Source: DATFDN01 sp963818885 (GTDB lineage: Bacteria > Pseudomonadota > Alphaproteobacteria > Acetobacterales > Acetobacteraceae). Taken from it: a DNA stretch of 64,000 bases. The notes under the pieces were generated by a model that did not search any database, was not told the origin of the DNA, and worked only from the letters and a program-made list of their open reading frames with translations. Position 1 is the first letter of the stretch; the number at the start of each line of letters is the position of its first letter. The stretch covers positions 744,001-808,000 of the forward strand of contig CAWFTP010000003.1 in NCBI GenBank assembly GCA_963818885.1. The letters run 5' to 3'. A program made the position numbers and the translations under genes. This document shows, in pieces, positions 1 to 8,659 of the stretch.

Positions 1-455
1 AAGCGCTCCCACAGCAGCAGCCCGATCGTCAGCACGACGACGGCGAGCGAGCTTCCCACCATGAACACGACGGTCAGCGCGACCAGGATCAGCGGGATGG
101 CGAGCCGGCAGGAGACGATGAACATCACCACCGCATCGACCGTGCCGCCGAAATACCCGCCCAGCACGCCGAGCGTGGTGCCGATCGTTCCCGACAGCAC
201 GATGGTCGAGACGCCGATCAGCATGGAGATGCGCGCGCCCAGGATCAGCCGCGACAGGTAGTCGCGCCCCAGCCCGTCGGTCCCCAGCCAGTGCGCCGGC
301 GAGCCGCCCGGCATCCAGGCGGGCGGGACATAGCGATGGCCGAGGTCCTGCAGGAACGGGTCATGCGGGGCGAAAAACGGCCCGATGACCGCGACGATGG
401 CGGCGAAGCCGACGATCACCGCCCCGATCACCAGCGGAATCCGCCGCGCCCGCAT
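1..455 (-). CDS. DppC-type ABC transporter permease (partial, N-terminal part)
   Basis: This is the start of an inner-membrane permease of the dipeptide/oligopeptide/nickel ABC family; the rest lies beyond the left edge. Translation of the minus strand gives an N-terminal membrane segment, then the periplasmic stretch GPFFAPHDPFLQD and the motif HWLGTDGLGRDYLSRL, which is characteristic of DppC/OppC proteins, followed by further hydrophobic segments. The ATG at 455 overlaps the stop of the DppB-type gene as ATGA, so the two permease subunits are translationally coupled. The substrate cannot be told: no binding protein or ATPase lies inside the window. Confidence 0.85.
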   Translation of the reverse strand, partial: MRARRIPLVIGAVIVGFAAIVAVIGPFFAPHDPFLQDLGHRYVPPAWMPGGSPAHWLGTDGLGRDYLSRLILGARISMLIGVSTIVLSGTIGTTLGVLGGYFGGTVDAVVMFIVSCRLAIPLILVALTVVFMVGSSLAVVVLTIGLLLWER

Positions 456-1375
456 CAGCGGCCTCGCAGCCTCGGATCGAGCACGGCGCCGAGCAGGTCG
501 GAGATCAGGGTGAGGCCGACGAAGATCACCGCGAACAGCAGCACGACCGCCTGGATCACCGGGAAGTCGCCCTTGCCGATCGACTCCCAGGCGAGATAGC
601 CGACGCCGCGCACGTTGAACACGACCTCGGTCACCACCGACCCGCCGAGGATGAAGCCCAGCTGCACCGCCGAGACCGCGACCACCGGCATCGCCGCGTT
701 GCGCAGCGCGTGCTTCACCACGATGGCCATGCGCGACAGCCCCTTGGCGCGCGCCGTGCGGACGTAATCGGAGCGCAGCGCATCGACCATGCCGCCGCGC
801 GTCAGGCGCAGCATCACCGGGATGGCGACGAAGGCCAGCACGAAGGAGGGCAGGACGTAGCCCTTCCAAGTCTCCAGCCCGGCGATCGGCAGCCAGTGCA
901 GATCGACGCCGAACCACAGGATCAGCATGAGGCCGAGCCAGAAGCTCGGCACCGCCTGCCCGGCCGAGCGCGATCATGCCCACGGCGACGTCGATCGCCG
1001 TTCCCTCGTGCAACGCGGCGACGATCCCGAGCGGCACCGCGACGACGATCGCGATCGCGATGCGCGAGCAGCCCCGAGGCGGAGCGTCACCGGCAGATGC
1101 GAGGCGATCAGCGAGGAGACCTTCTCATGAAACAGATAGGAACTGCCGAGATCGCCATGCGCCGCGCGGTTCGCCCAGTCGAGGAACTGCACCGGCAACG
1201 GCCGGTCGAGGCCCAGCTCGTGCTCGATCTTGGCGACCGCCTCGGGCGAGGCGTCGGGGCCGGCGATGTTGATCGCGAGACTGCCCGACAGGCGCGAGAG
1301 CGCGAAGCTGATGATCAGCACCGTCAGGCAGACGAGTACCGCGAGCAGGAGCGAACGCAAGAAGAACCGACCCAC
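455..1375 (-). CDS. DppB-type ABC transporter permease (frameshifted)
   Basis: Partner permease of the DppC-type gene. The N-terminal part (GTG start at 1375, VGRFFLRSLLLAV, first membrane helix, then a periplasmic loop with LGLDRPLPVQFLDWA) and the C-terminal part (several helices, with the cytoplasmic EAA-like loop DYVRTARAKGLSRMAIVVKH) sit in two frames. The switch lies around 960-1080, in the middle of the coding region. Reconstructed length is about 306 residues, normal for DppB. Both halves are well conserved in style, so a base error in the sequence is more likely than decay. Divergent from the MFS gene at 1493, with about 117 bp between them. Confidence 0.8.
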
Positions 1376-1492
1376 GCCCCGCCTATAGGGGCGGGCGAAG
1401 CGGGCGGCAACATGGCTGGCATGGCCTGCGCGCGGTGGCGCTCGGGCCGGTTCCGGTCCATCATCGCCGGTCGCGTCGACGGAGACAGATGA

Positions 1493-2733
1493 ATGCCCGA
1501 CGACAGCGGCGCCGCCATCGATCTGCATCCGCACTCGATCGAGAGCCGCGCATCCTGGGTCGCGGCCGGGGTGACGCTCGCGATCCTCTCGGTCGCCTAC
1601 GGCTCGACCTTGCTGATCGTGGTCGGGCTGCGGGCGATGGAGATCAATCTCGGCGTCCCCCGCTCGATCCTCGCCCTCGCCGGCGCGCTGACCTGGATCG
1701 GCACCGGCCTCGGCGGGATCGTCATGGGCTGGCTCGCCGATCGGATCGGCATGCGCAACTGCGTGCTGATGGGCGCCGTGCAGCGTCGCCGCCGGCCTCG
1801 CCCTGTCCTCGACCGGGCAGATCTGGGCGCTGTTCTTCGGCCACGGCGTGCTGATCGGCTTCTTCGGGATGGGCGCGATCTACCCGCCGCTGGTGATCTA
1901 TGTCAGCCGCTGGTTCGACCGTCGGCGCGGCACCGCGGTCGCGCTGATCTCCTCGGGCCAGTACATCGCCGGCGTGGTCTGGCCGGCGATCTTCGAGCGG
2001 CTGATCGCCGGTCCCGGCTGGCGGATCACCTATCTGGGCTATGCCGGCGTGGTGCTGCTGGGCGTGCTGCCGCTCGCCGCGCTGTTCCTCCGCCCGGCGC
2101 CGGGCGCCTTCGGCTCCGGCGCCAAGCGGGTCGCAGTCGCGATGTCGCGCGCGCGCGTGCTCGGCCTGCGCCCCAACACCGTGCAGGCGATCATCTGCGC
2201 GGCCGGCTTCTGCTGCTGCGTGCCGATGGCGATCCCGCAGGCGCATCTGGTGGCCTTCTGCGGCGATATCGGCCTCGGCGCGGCGACCGGGGCGACGATG
2301 CTCTCGGTGCTGCTCGGCTGCGCCTTCGTCGCCCGGCAGTTCTGGGGCGCCGTTCGCCGACCGCTACGGCGGCCTGAAGACGGTGCTCGCCGGCTCCGCC
2401 TGCCAGGCGGTCGCGATCGCCGCCTTCCTGCTGACCCAGAACGAGGCCGGGCTGTTCGTCATCGCCGCCGCCTACGGGTTCGGCTTCTCCGGCATCATCC
2501 CGGCCTATGTCGTCGCCATCCGCGACCTGTTCCCGTCCGCCGAGGCGTCGTGGCGGGTGCCGCTGGTGCTGTTCACCTCGATGAGCGGCATGGCGTTCGG
2601 CAGCTGGTTCGCCGGACGCATCTACGACCATTTCGGCTTCTACGCCCCGGCCTTCGGCTCCGGCGTGCGTTCAACATCGCCAATCTGGCGCTGGTCGGCT
2701 TCCTGGTGCTGCGCCAGTCGGGCCGCCGCTTGA
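1493..2733 (+). CDS. MFS transporter (two or three frameshifts)
   Basis: Major facilitator superfamily carrier of about 410 residues, similar in style to oxalate/formate-antiporter-type or monocarboxylate MFS proteins. The ATG at 1493 has a GGAGA ribosome-binding site just upstream. The first frame carries helices 1-3 and the MFS signature-like loop GWLADRIGMRN. The frame changes near 1785, continues through the middle helices (AIYPPLVIYVSRWF), changes near 2345 just before the second-half signature FADRYGG, and probably once more near 2665. The exact stop depends on the last shift; a TGA at 2731-2733 is the most economical. Substrate unknown. Divergent from the peptide-type permease operon. 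Confidence 0.75.
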
Positions 2734-2761
2734 CCGGGCCGACAACTCGCGGTCGGATGAG

Positions 2762-3201
2762 ATGGGCGGCCCAAGCACCTACGAGACGGATTTCTACGGC
2801 TGGGCGAGCGAGCAGGCCGACCTGCTGCGCACGCGCCGGCTGAATGAGGCGGACCTCGACAACATCGCCGAGGAAATCGAGAGCATGGGGCGAAGCGAGA
2901 AGCGCGAGCTGGTCAACCGCCTCGCGGTGCTGCTGACGCATCTTCTCAAATGGCAGTTCCAGCCGGGGCTACGGAGCACCAGCTGGCGTCTGACCGTCGT
3001 TGAGCAGCGCGAGCGGCTGGTCGAGCACCTCAATGACAACCCGAGTCTGAAGCCGACGCTGCCGGATGCCTTAGCCGTACCGCCTACCGCTACGCGCGGC
3101 TCACGGCCCAGCGCGAAACGGGGCTGCCGGACAGCACATTCCCGCCGACGTGCCCCTACTCGTTCGAGCAGGCGGCGGACGAGCAATTCTGGCCGGGGTA
3201 G
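2762..3201 (+). CDS. DUF29 domain-containing protein (frameshifted)
   Basis: Small cytosolic protein of the DUF29 family, about 146 residues, function unknown. The family hallmarks are visible: the N-terminal TDFYGWASEQADLLR, then an acidic-basic helix DNIAEEIESMGRSEKREL, then LLTHLLKWQFQP. Near 3073 one base change is needed to pass from LPDAL into AYRYARLTAQRETGLP and the typical family ending TCPYSFEQAADEQFWPG, which stops at TAG 3199-3201. The gene meets the LLM oxidoreductase gene tail to tail with almost no spacer. Confidence 0.8.
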
Positions 3202-3202
3202 G

Positions 3203-4220
3203 TCAGCCCATCCCGCGTCAGCTTCGGGAAACACCTCCTCCGCCAGCACGTGCATCTGCTCGAGCGCCACCTGCTTCGGCGTGCCCGCGAGATGCACGCT
3301 CACACAGAAATAGTTTACTCCCAGCCGGTCGCGCAGCGCGACGATCTGCTCGGCCACCTCATCGGGCGTGCCGAGCAGGAAGCGGTCGTCCAGCAGCTCC
3401 TCGAACCCGACGCCCATATGGTCGGCGGCCGGCATCACCTTGTCCTGGCCCCACGCGCGGTACGCCTTGTATTTCTCCTCCAGCGCCGGGACGCGCGAGG
3501 CGGATCGCCTCCTCGCGCGAGCGGGCGACGAAGGTCTCGCGCATGATCGGCATCTCGGCGGGAAACGGCTTGCCGTTGCGATCCAGCTCGGCCCGGTAGA
3601 GCGCCATCTGCGCGATCAAGCGTCGCCATCGTGTTGTGCGGGTTGATGAACCAGGCATCGGCGACGCGCGCGGCGCGGCGGATACCCACATCGGCATTGG
3701 CGCCGATCCAGATCGGCGGCATCGGCTTTTGCACCGGCTTGACCGTGCAGTTCGCCCCGTCGAGCTCGAAATGCGAGCCAGCCATCGTCACGAAATCCTC
3801 GGTCCACAGCCGCTTGATCGCGGCGAGGTTCTCCTCGAACCGCTTGCCCGCCTGTTTCAGCGTGGTGCCGAAGGACTTGAACTCGACCTCCCGGTAGCCG
3901 ACGCCGGCGCCGAAGATCAGCTTGCCGTCGCTCATCACATCCAGCGTCGCGAGTTGCTCGGCGAGGTCGAGCGGCTTGTGCATCGGCAGCAGCACGACAC
4001 CGGTGAGCAGCCGCAAGCGCGGCGCGATGGCGGCGCATTGCGCGAGGAACGGGATCTGCTGCAGCATCTGAAACGGATGCGAGCTGTAGTGCGACGCCCG
4101 CCCCACCGCATCGAACCCGAGCTTCTCGGCGAGCCGCACCATCTCCAGATCGTCCTGATGGCGCGTGACGATGTCCTCGCCGGCCGGATACTGGCCGCGG
4201 ATCAGCAGGGCGAATTTCAT
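3203..4220 (-). CDS. LLM class flavin-dependent oxidoreductase (frameshifted)
   Basis: Luciferase-like monooxygenase, an F420- or FMN-dependent TIM-barrel enzyme of about 339 residues. The N-terminal part reads MKFALLIRGQYPAGED, with family features RLAEKLGFDAV, TGVVLLPMHKPLDLAEQLATLD, GVGYREVEFKSFG and PPIWIGANADVGIRRAARVAD. The frame changes near 3620 and again near 3440, after which GTPDEVAEQIVALRDRLGV and NYFCVSVHLAG supply the usual C-terminus. The TGA at 3203-3205 is the likely stop after one more one-base correction, giving a clean tail-to-tail junction with DUF29. The ATG at 4220 overlaps the Uma2 gene by ATGA, so it is the last gene of the 3.2-6.1 kb operon. Substrate unknown. Confidence 0.8.
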
Positions 4221-4782
4221 GGCGTCGGGCTCGAAGATGTCGGTGAGCTCGATCCCCGGCGGATCGAGGCGCAGGCGCCCGTCATGCACGATGCGTGTGG
4301 CGATGTCGCCATCGACGCCGCGCTCGTGATGGATGATGACGCGCCTGCGCACATCGATCGATCAGATAGTGGCGAAGACTGGGAATCCGGAAATAGTCGG
4401 CGAGCTTGATGCCGGCGTCGATGGATGCGGTCGACGGAGAGCGCACTTCCACCACGATCAGACGGATCGGTGACCATCACCGCGTCATCGGGGAGCCGTT
4501 CGCCGCAGCGCACGGCCACGTCCGGCTCATAGAGCTGTCTCCGCGTCGACCCTGATGGCGACACCATCCCTGAACGCCTCGCAGCCGAGGCCCGACCGTC
4601 TCGATCGCCTCGGTTAACAACCGCCAGATGCGCGTCTTCGCGCGCGTATGCCCCACTCGCTCCGGCGCCATCGCCACCACTTCGCCCGCCATCAGCTCGT
4701 AATGCTCGGTTTCCGGGCGCGCCATCGCCCAGGGGATGAACTCCTCCACCGTCATCCCCTTCGGCAGCGGATCGGCCATCAT
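4217..4782 (-). CDS. Uma2 family endonuclease-like protein (DUF820, several frameshifts)
   Basis: Protein of about 188 residues in the Uma2/DUF820 family, which has a PD-(D/E)XK nuclease-like fold and no settled role. Recognisable parts in order: KGMTVEEFIPWAMARPETEHYELMAGEVVAM, cut here as the N-terminal family signature; LYEPDVAVRCGERLPDD around the middle with the acidic residue of the active site; then VEVRSPST-like and SIDAGIKLADYFRIPSL-like stretches spread over other frames. At least two base errors are needed to rebuild it. ATGATG at 4777-4782 overlaps the stop of the dehydrogenase gene, and the end overlaps the LLM gene start, so it sits inside a four-gene operon. Confidence 0.7.
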
Positions 4783-5702
4783 CCGCCTCCTTCGCGCAGC
4801 TCCTCGCCGGCCAGCCGCTCCAGCACCCGCGCCATCTCGGTATGGTCGGCGTCGGACCCCAGCATCGCCACCGCCGCGGCGATCAGCTCCTTGCACAACG
4901 CCGACACCGGCGCCGGCGTCGCAGTCTCCCGGCCGAGTTCCAGCGCGATCGACACGTCCTTGTGCAGCAGCCCCATCGTGAAGCCGGCATCGAAGCGGCG
5001 CGACAGCACGAACTGCTTGAACTTCTTCTGCGTCGAGTTGTTCATCCCCGTCGCGGCGTTCAGCACATCGACCATCACCGACGGATCGAGCCCGAAGCGC
5101 TGGCCGATCAGCAGCGCCTCGATGCCGATCAGGAATCCGCCGGTCGAGACCAGGTTGTTCAGCGCCTTCATCGCCTGCCCGGACCCGACCGCGCCGGTGC
5201 GCAGCACCTGCGAGCCCATCGCCTGGAGCACCGGCATCACCCGCTCGATCACGCGCGCTAGTCGCCGCCCGCCATGATCGCGAGCTGGCCGGTCCGCGCC
5301 CGCGGCACGCCGCCCGAGACCGGCGCGTCGATCAGGTGTCCGCCCAGGCTCGCGACGCGCTCGGCCAGTTCCTGCGTCACCGTCGGCACGCCGGAACTCA
5401 TCTCGATCACCACCGTGCCCGGCCGCATACCGGCGAGCACATTGTCCTCGCCGTCCTCGATCACGGCGCGCACGATCGCGCTGGTCGGCAGGATGGTGAT
5501 GATGACGTCCGACCGCGCCGCAAGCTCGCGCAGCGTGTCGGGCGCGTCGCCGCCGACCTGCTGGACGAAGTTGTTGGCGACCTCGCGCCGGGAATCGTTG
5601 ACCAGCACGGAATAGCCGGCGCGCACCAGGCAGGCCGCCATCGGCCAGCCCATGTTGCCGATGCCGACGAAACCGATCGCGGGCTTGTCGCGCGCCGCTC
5701 AT
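4779..5702 (-). CDS. 3-hydroxyisobutyrate dehydrogenase-family NAD(P) oxidoreductase (frameshifted)
   Basis: Beta-hydroxyacid dehydrogenase of about 307 residues, normal for the family. The N-terminal Rossmann motif GFVGIGNMGWPMA is followed by the substrate-binding stretch DAPVSGGVPRARTGQL and the C-terminal helix with the catalytic-lysine motif GSGQAMKALNN. The start ATG at 5702 overlaps the upstream decarboxylase stop as ATGA, but a one-base shift near 5690 separates it from the Rossmann motif, and another near 5258-5270 separates the two halves. Probably oxidises a short beta-hydroxy acid in the same pathway as its operon neighbours; the substrate is not predictable. Confidence 0.8.
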   Translation of the reverse strand: MSGARQARDRFRRHRQHGLADGGLPGARRLFRAGQRFPARGRQQLRPAGRRRRARHAARACGAVGRHHHHPADQRDRARRDRGRRGQCARRYAAGHGGDRDEFRRADGDAGTGRARREPGRTPDRRAGLGRRAAGADRPARDHGGRRLARVIERVMPVLQAMGSQVLRTGAVGSGQAMKALNNLVSTGGFLIGIEALLIGQRFGLDPSVMVDVLNAATGMNNSTQKKFKQFVLSRRFDAGFTMGLLHKDVSIALELGRETATPAPVSALCKELIAAAVAMLGSDADHTEMARVLERLAGEELREGGG

Positions 5703-6097
5703 TTGGCGTCCGCCTCCTTGAACACCTCGGTCGCGATCTTGAACGCCTCCAGGCAGGCGGGGATGCCGCAATAGGCGCCGGTCTGCAGCAGGATCTCCTT
5801 GATCTCCTCGCGCGTCACGCCGTTGGTCAGCGCGGCGCGCAGATGCAGCCGCAGCTCGGCGCCGCGATTGAGCGCGACCAGCATGGCGATGTTGACGATG
5901 CTGCGCGTCTTGCGCGGCAGGCCCGGGCGGGTCCAGATCATGCCCCAGGCGACCTCGGTCGTCAGCTGCTGGAACGCGGCGTTGAAATCATCGGCGCGGG
6001 CAAGCGAGCCGTCGACATACTCGCCGCCCAGCACCTCGCGGCGCACCGCCAGGCCCTTCTTGAACAGGTCGCTCTGATACTCCGGGCGGTCGGCCAT
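5699..6097 (-). CDS. Carboxymuconolactone decarboxylase family protein
   Basis: Intact 132-residue protein of the CMD/AhpD-like family, close in length and pattern to PcaC-type 4-carboxymuconolactone decarboxylases. It has the all-helical core with RSIVNIAMLVALNRGAELRLH and the loop LTNGVTREEIKEILLQTGAYCGIPACLEAF; here the histidine follows RL in RLHLRAAL. The ATG at 6097 was chosen because a GGAGG motif lies a few bases upstream. It is the first gene of the overlapping operon leading to the dehydrogenase, Uma2 and LLM genes. The pathway could be aromatic-acid or gamma-lactone breakdown, but that is inference. Confidence 0.85.
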   Translation of the reverse strand: MADRPEYQSDLFKKGLAVRREVLGGEYVDGSLARADDFNAAFQQLTTEVAWGMIWTRPGLPRKTRSIVNIAMLVALNRGAELRLHLRAALTNGVTREEIKEILLQTGAYCGIPACLEAFKIATEVFKEADAK

Positions 6098-6188
6098 GCT
6101 GTCCTCCTGTCGGTCCGCCCGACGGTAGGATTTGCCGGCATGACCGGCAAGCGGTTGACTGCGCACGCACACGCGAGACGGAGGCGAC

Positions 6189-6350
6189 ATGATGGCGACA
6201 TACGAAATCCTGGCGCTGCGCTACGGCATCTTCGACGGCAGGCTGCAGTTCCAGAACTACATCATCCCCGACGACCATCGCCGCGATTTGAGCTCCAGCC
6301 GTCCGGTCAGCGTCCAGAAACGCAGCGAACCGATCGCCGGCTCAACATAG
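6189..6350 (+). pseudogene. Truncated N-terminus of an AHL-lactonase-like MBL-fold protein
   Basis: A 53-codon reading frame with a good GGAGG ribosome-binding site before ATGATG. Its first 30-odd residues, MMATYEILALRYGIFDG and QFQNYIIPDDH, match the N-terminal pattern of N-acyl-homoserine-lactonase-family MBL proteins; compare EYELYAIRYATREARRSDHF of the full gene at 50298-51094. After about 6285 the similarity stops and the frame runs antisense through the GST fragment to a TAG at 6348. No zinc-binding HxHxDH motif follows. It therefore looks like a gene cut off early, joined to another truncated gene. Confidence 0.6.
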
Positions 6351-6648
6351 TACTGCTCGAAGAAGAGCCACTGCATGACCTTGGCGCGGCGATAGCGCTC
6401 GTCCGGCAGAAAGCGCGTCCCTTCGGCGAGGTAGGTCAGGATCGCGTTCGATTCGGCGATGGTCCGCCCGTCTTGTAGCTCGAGGACGGGAACGGCGCCG
6501 ACCGGATTGAGCCGGAGGAACGGCTCGCTCCGGCTTTCGCCGGCGAAGAGCGCGACGTCCTCGCGTCGGTAGGGAATTCCGAGCAGCCCGAGCAGCACCC
6601 GGACCTTCAGCCGTTCTGCGACGACGGGTAGTCGTGGAGCGTCAGCAT
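6257..6648 (-). pseudogene. Glutathione S-transferase, C-terminally truncated
   Basis: The N-terminal thioredoxin-fold domain and the beginning of the helical domain of a GST are present: MLTLHDYPSSQNG, then KVRVLLGLLGIPYRRED, NPVGAVPVLELQDGRTIAESNAIL (shown here only as the cis-Pro and ESNAI motifs) and YVEPAIGSLRFWTLTG. One base is missing near 6625 (NGLKVRV is interrupted). After about residue 121 the frame enters sequence antisense to the lactonase fragment and stops at 6257, about 80 residues short of a normal GST. The truncation coincides with that of the convergent gene at 6189, suggesting one shared junction near 6285. Confidence 0.65.
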
Positions 6649-6687
6649 GATGATTTGTCCTCGAAAAGGTGGACGGTTGCGAGGATT

Positions 6688-7550
6688 TCAACGCCAAGCC
6701 TCGCGCTCGAAGAAGGCCGCGATCTCGGCTGCGGCGCGATCGGGATCTTCGCGATGGGGAAAGTGTCCGACGCCCGGAAAGAGCGCGAGGTCGAGATCGC
6801 TAAAACTCGCTCCAAGCCGGTCGGTCCAGTCGTACGGAAACAGCGGATCGTGCTCGGGCCACCGCAAGCAAGTTGGCACCGTGATCGCGGGAAGGAGAGG
6901 AGCATCGCCCTTCATCATGCGGACCCGGGCAGCATGGGCGGCGCGATAATAGGCAAAGCCGCCGGCGAGATTGCCGGGCTTCAGGAAATTGTCGGTGAAG
7001 GCCTCGATTACATCGTCAAACGCCTCCTTGCGATGCGACCAATGGCGCAGGAAGTGCGCGATGAACGTGCGGCAGCTGTCGCGCGTTGCGCTGACCAGGC
7101 TTGGTGCCATCTCCATCTGGTTGAAGGACTGGTACCAGATCTCGTTGAGCCGGTCGTGCGCCGCCATCCGGGGGCCGATGCCGGGATAGACGAAGTCGAA
7201 GAAAAACAGCCCGGCGAGCCGCTCCGGCGCCGTCCGCGCCAGCGGCTGCATCGCCGCGCCGCCGACGCGGGGCCAATGACGCCGACCCGCGCAACGCAGA
7301 GCGCGTCGAGCAGCGCCAGCATGTCGGCGGCATGGTCCAGAGGGGCCGAACGGACCCGCGGGCTTGTCGCTGTCCCCGAAACCGCGCAGGTCCGGGGCGA
7401 GCATGCGTATAGCGACCGGCGAGCCCTGCATGACTGGCTCCAGGAAAGCCAGAACTCCGGCCAGCCGTGCAGTAGCAGCAACGGCTGCCCCGCGCCGGTC
7501 CGTGCGATATGGAAGCTCGCGCCGTTCGCCTCCACTCTCAGATGTTCCAT
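6688..7550 (-). CDS. Alpha/beta hydrolase, epoxide hydrolase-like (frameshifted)
   Basis: Alpha/beta-fold hydrolase of about 287 residues. The start MEHLRVEANGASFH is followed by LLLLHGWPEFWLSW, which holds the HGWP oxyanion motif of epoxide hydrolases and haloalkane dehalogenases. Then comes MLAPDLRGFGDSDKP in a second frame. The nucleophile elbow lies near 7260-7275, exactly where the frame changes again (VGVIG ... GGAAM), so the catalytic residue cannot be read safely. The C-terminal part is continuous and includes the acid region WPEHDPLFP and the catalytic histidine in GVGHFPHRE. Substrate unknown. Confidence 0.75.
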
Positions 7551-7561
7551 GGGGTTCGATC

Positions 7562-7645
7562 CTATTTGAAGTCTCCAGGAATCTTGATCAAGTTCTCCCT
7601 GAGCGTCGTCATCGACCAGTCCTTGAGCGGCTCGGGCGCTCGCCC
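7562..7645 (-). mobile_element. Possible transposase relic (IS1380-type C-terminal scrap)
   Basis: A short open stretch on the minus strand ends with DWSMTTLRENLIKI, resembling the C-terminal region of IS1380-family transposases, where a DWSLT(T/S)LREKLIKIGA pattern is typical. Here the reading frame stops eight residues later and nothing else of a transposase, nor inverted repeats, is recognisable. It lies between the alpha/beta hydrolase and the PEP mutase-family gene, near the truncated genes at 6.2-6.6 kb. The match rests on remembered family pattern only, so the call is tentative. Confidence 0.4.
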
Positions 7646-7733
7646 GTCGTTCACCTTATCCGCATCGGAGAGCGTTTCGATCGATCCGGGCGCGCGCTGA
7701 ACTCGACTTCCACGCCTGTCCACCACAGCCAGG

Positions 7734-8552
7734 CTAGGTCTCGAGCAGCTTCCCCACCTCCGCCCAGCCGATCGTCTCGCGCATCCACGCAAAAGAGCCT
7801 GCTCCTGCATGGCGCGGCTGGCCGTTACGAAGGTCGCAAGCACGTGCCGGGAGAGCGCGCCGCCGACGCTGATGCGTTTCGCGCCGGCCTCGCAGCTGAG
7901 ACAAGGTGATGTCCGGATCGAGCCACCCCGTCACCACGTTGACCGGCAGTTTCACCGCGCGCACGACCTCGCGCACTTCCGGAATGTTCCGCAACCCGGG
8001 CGCGTAGACCACATCGACGCCAGCGGCCTCATAAGCTTGTAGCCGCCGGATAGTATCCGCCCTGTCGATGCGGCCACGGATCAAATTCTCCGCCCGCGCC
8101 GTGAGCACGATCGGCACGGGCTGGGCACGTGCAACCTTGACCGCGGCGCGTACCCGGTCGACCGAAAGATCGAAATCGTAAATCGGTTCCTTTGGGTCAC
8201 CGGTGAAATCCTCGATCGAGGCACCGACCGCGCCGGCCTCGGCAGCAAGACGGATCGCCTCGGCCGCCGCCTCGGGCTCATGGGCGAAGCAATTCTCGAG
8301 ATCGGCGTTGATCGGGAGATCGGTTGCATCCGCGATGATCCGGCAATTCTCGATAACCTCGGCGCGGCTGACGCGACCGTCGGCGCGGCCGAGCATCTGG
8401 GCAAGGCCCGAGCTGGTGGTCGCGAGCGCCTCGAATCCCATGTCGGCCAGCAGTTTCGCGGTGCCGACCTCCCATGGATTGGGGATGATGAAGGCGCCGG
8501 GTCGCTCGTGGAGCGCGCGGAATGCCTGAGCTTTCTCTACTTGGGTGCGCAT
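7734..8552 (-). CDS. Isocitrate lyase/PEP mutase family protein (frameshifted)
   Basis: TIM-barrel enzyme of the PEP mutase/2-methylisocitrate lyase superfamily, about 272 residues, probably cleaving or rearranging a carboxylic acid with Mg2+. Landmarks: AFIIPNPWEVGTAKLLADMG, ATTSSGLAQMLGR, the metal-site region LPINADLENCF, GASIEDFTGD and YAPGLRN. The frame changes near 7905 (into VLATFVTASRAMQEQ) and near 7795 (back to SFAWMRETIGWAEVGKLLET). The second of two ATGs (8552) is preferred because GGAG lies eight bases before it, against two for the first. Divergent from the LysR gene, which probably controls it. Confidence 0.8.
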   Translation of the reverse strand: MRTQVEKAQAFRALHERPGAFIIPNPWEVGTAKLLADMGFEALATTSSGLAQMLGRADGRVSRAEVIENCRIIADATDLPINADLENCFAHEPEAAAEAIRLAAEAGAVGASIEDFTGDPKEPIYDFDLSVDRVRAAVKVARAQPVPIVLTARAENLIRGRIDRADTIRRLQAYEAAGVDVVYAPGLRNIPEVREVVRAVKLPVNVVTGWLDPDITLSQLRGRRETHQRRRRALPARACDLRNGQPRHAGAGSFAWMRETIGWAEVGKLLET

Positions 8553-8612
8553 TTCCATCTCTCCTTTGCCCGTCAACATCGAGCTCGTGGGGAATCTAGA
8601 TCGGCGCAATCG

Positions 8613-8629
8613 ATTGTCCAATGCATAAT
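8613..8629. promoter_or_regulatory. Candidate LysR-type operator (ATT-N11-AAT)
   Basis: In the divergent intergenic region (8553-8659) the sequence ATT at 8613-8615 and AAT at 8627-8629 form an interrupted dyad with exactly 11 bases between, the T-N11-A arrangement bound by LysR-family regulators. It lies about 31 bases before the LysR start and about 60 from the PEP mutase-family start, a position suited to autoregulation and activation of the divergent gene. Confidence 0.5.
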
Positions 8630-8659
8630 GTCCCTAGGGGCCATCAGGAATCCTGATCG

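Noticed and set aside
6257..6350. Overlap of the lactonase and GST fragments as a genuine overlapping gene pair
   Set aside because: Both frames lose family similarity at the same point and both are far shorter than their families, so truncation is the better explanation.
7734..8552. Phosphonate pathway (PEP mutase plus the ThDP decarboxylase at 49-50 kb)
   Set aside because: The genes are 41 kb apart, the metal-site region (INADLENCF) is not the classic PEP mutase pattern, and no phosphonate genes lie nearby.
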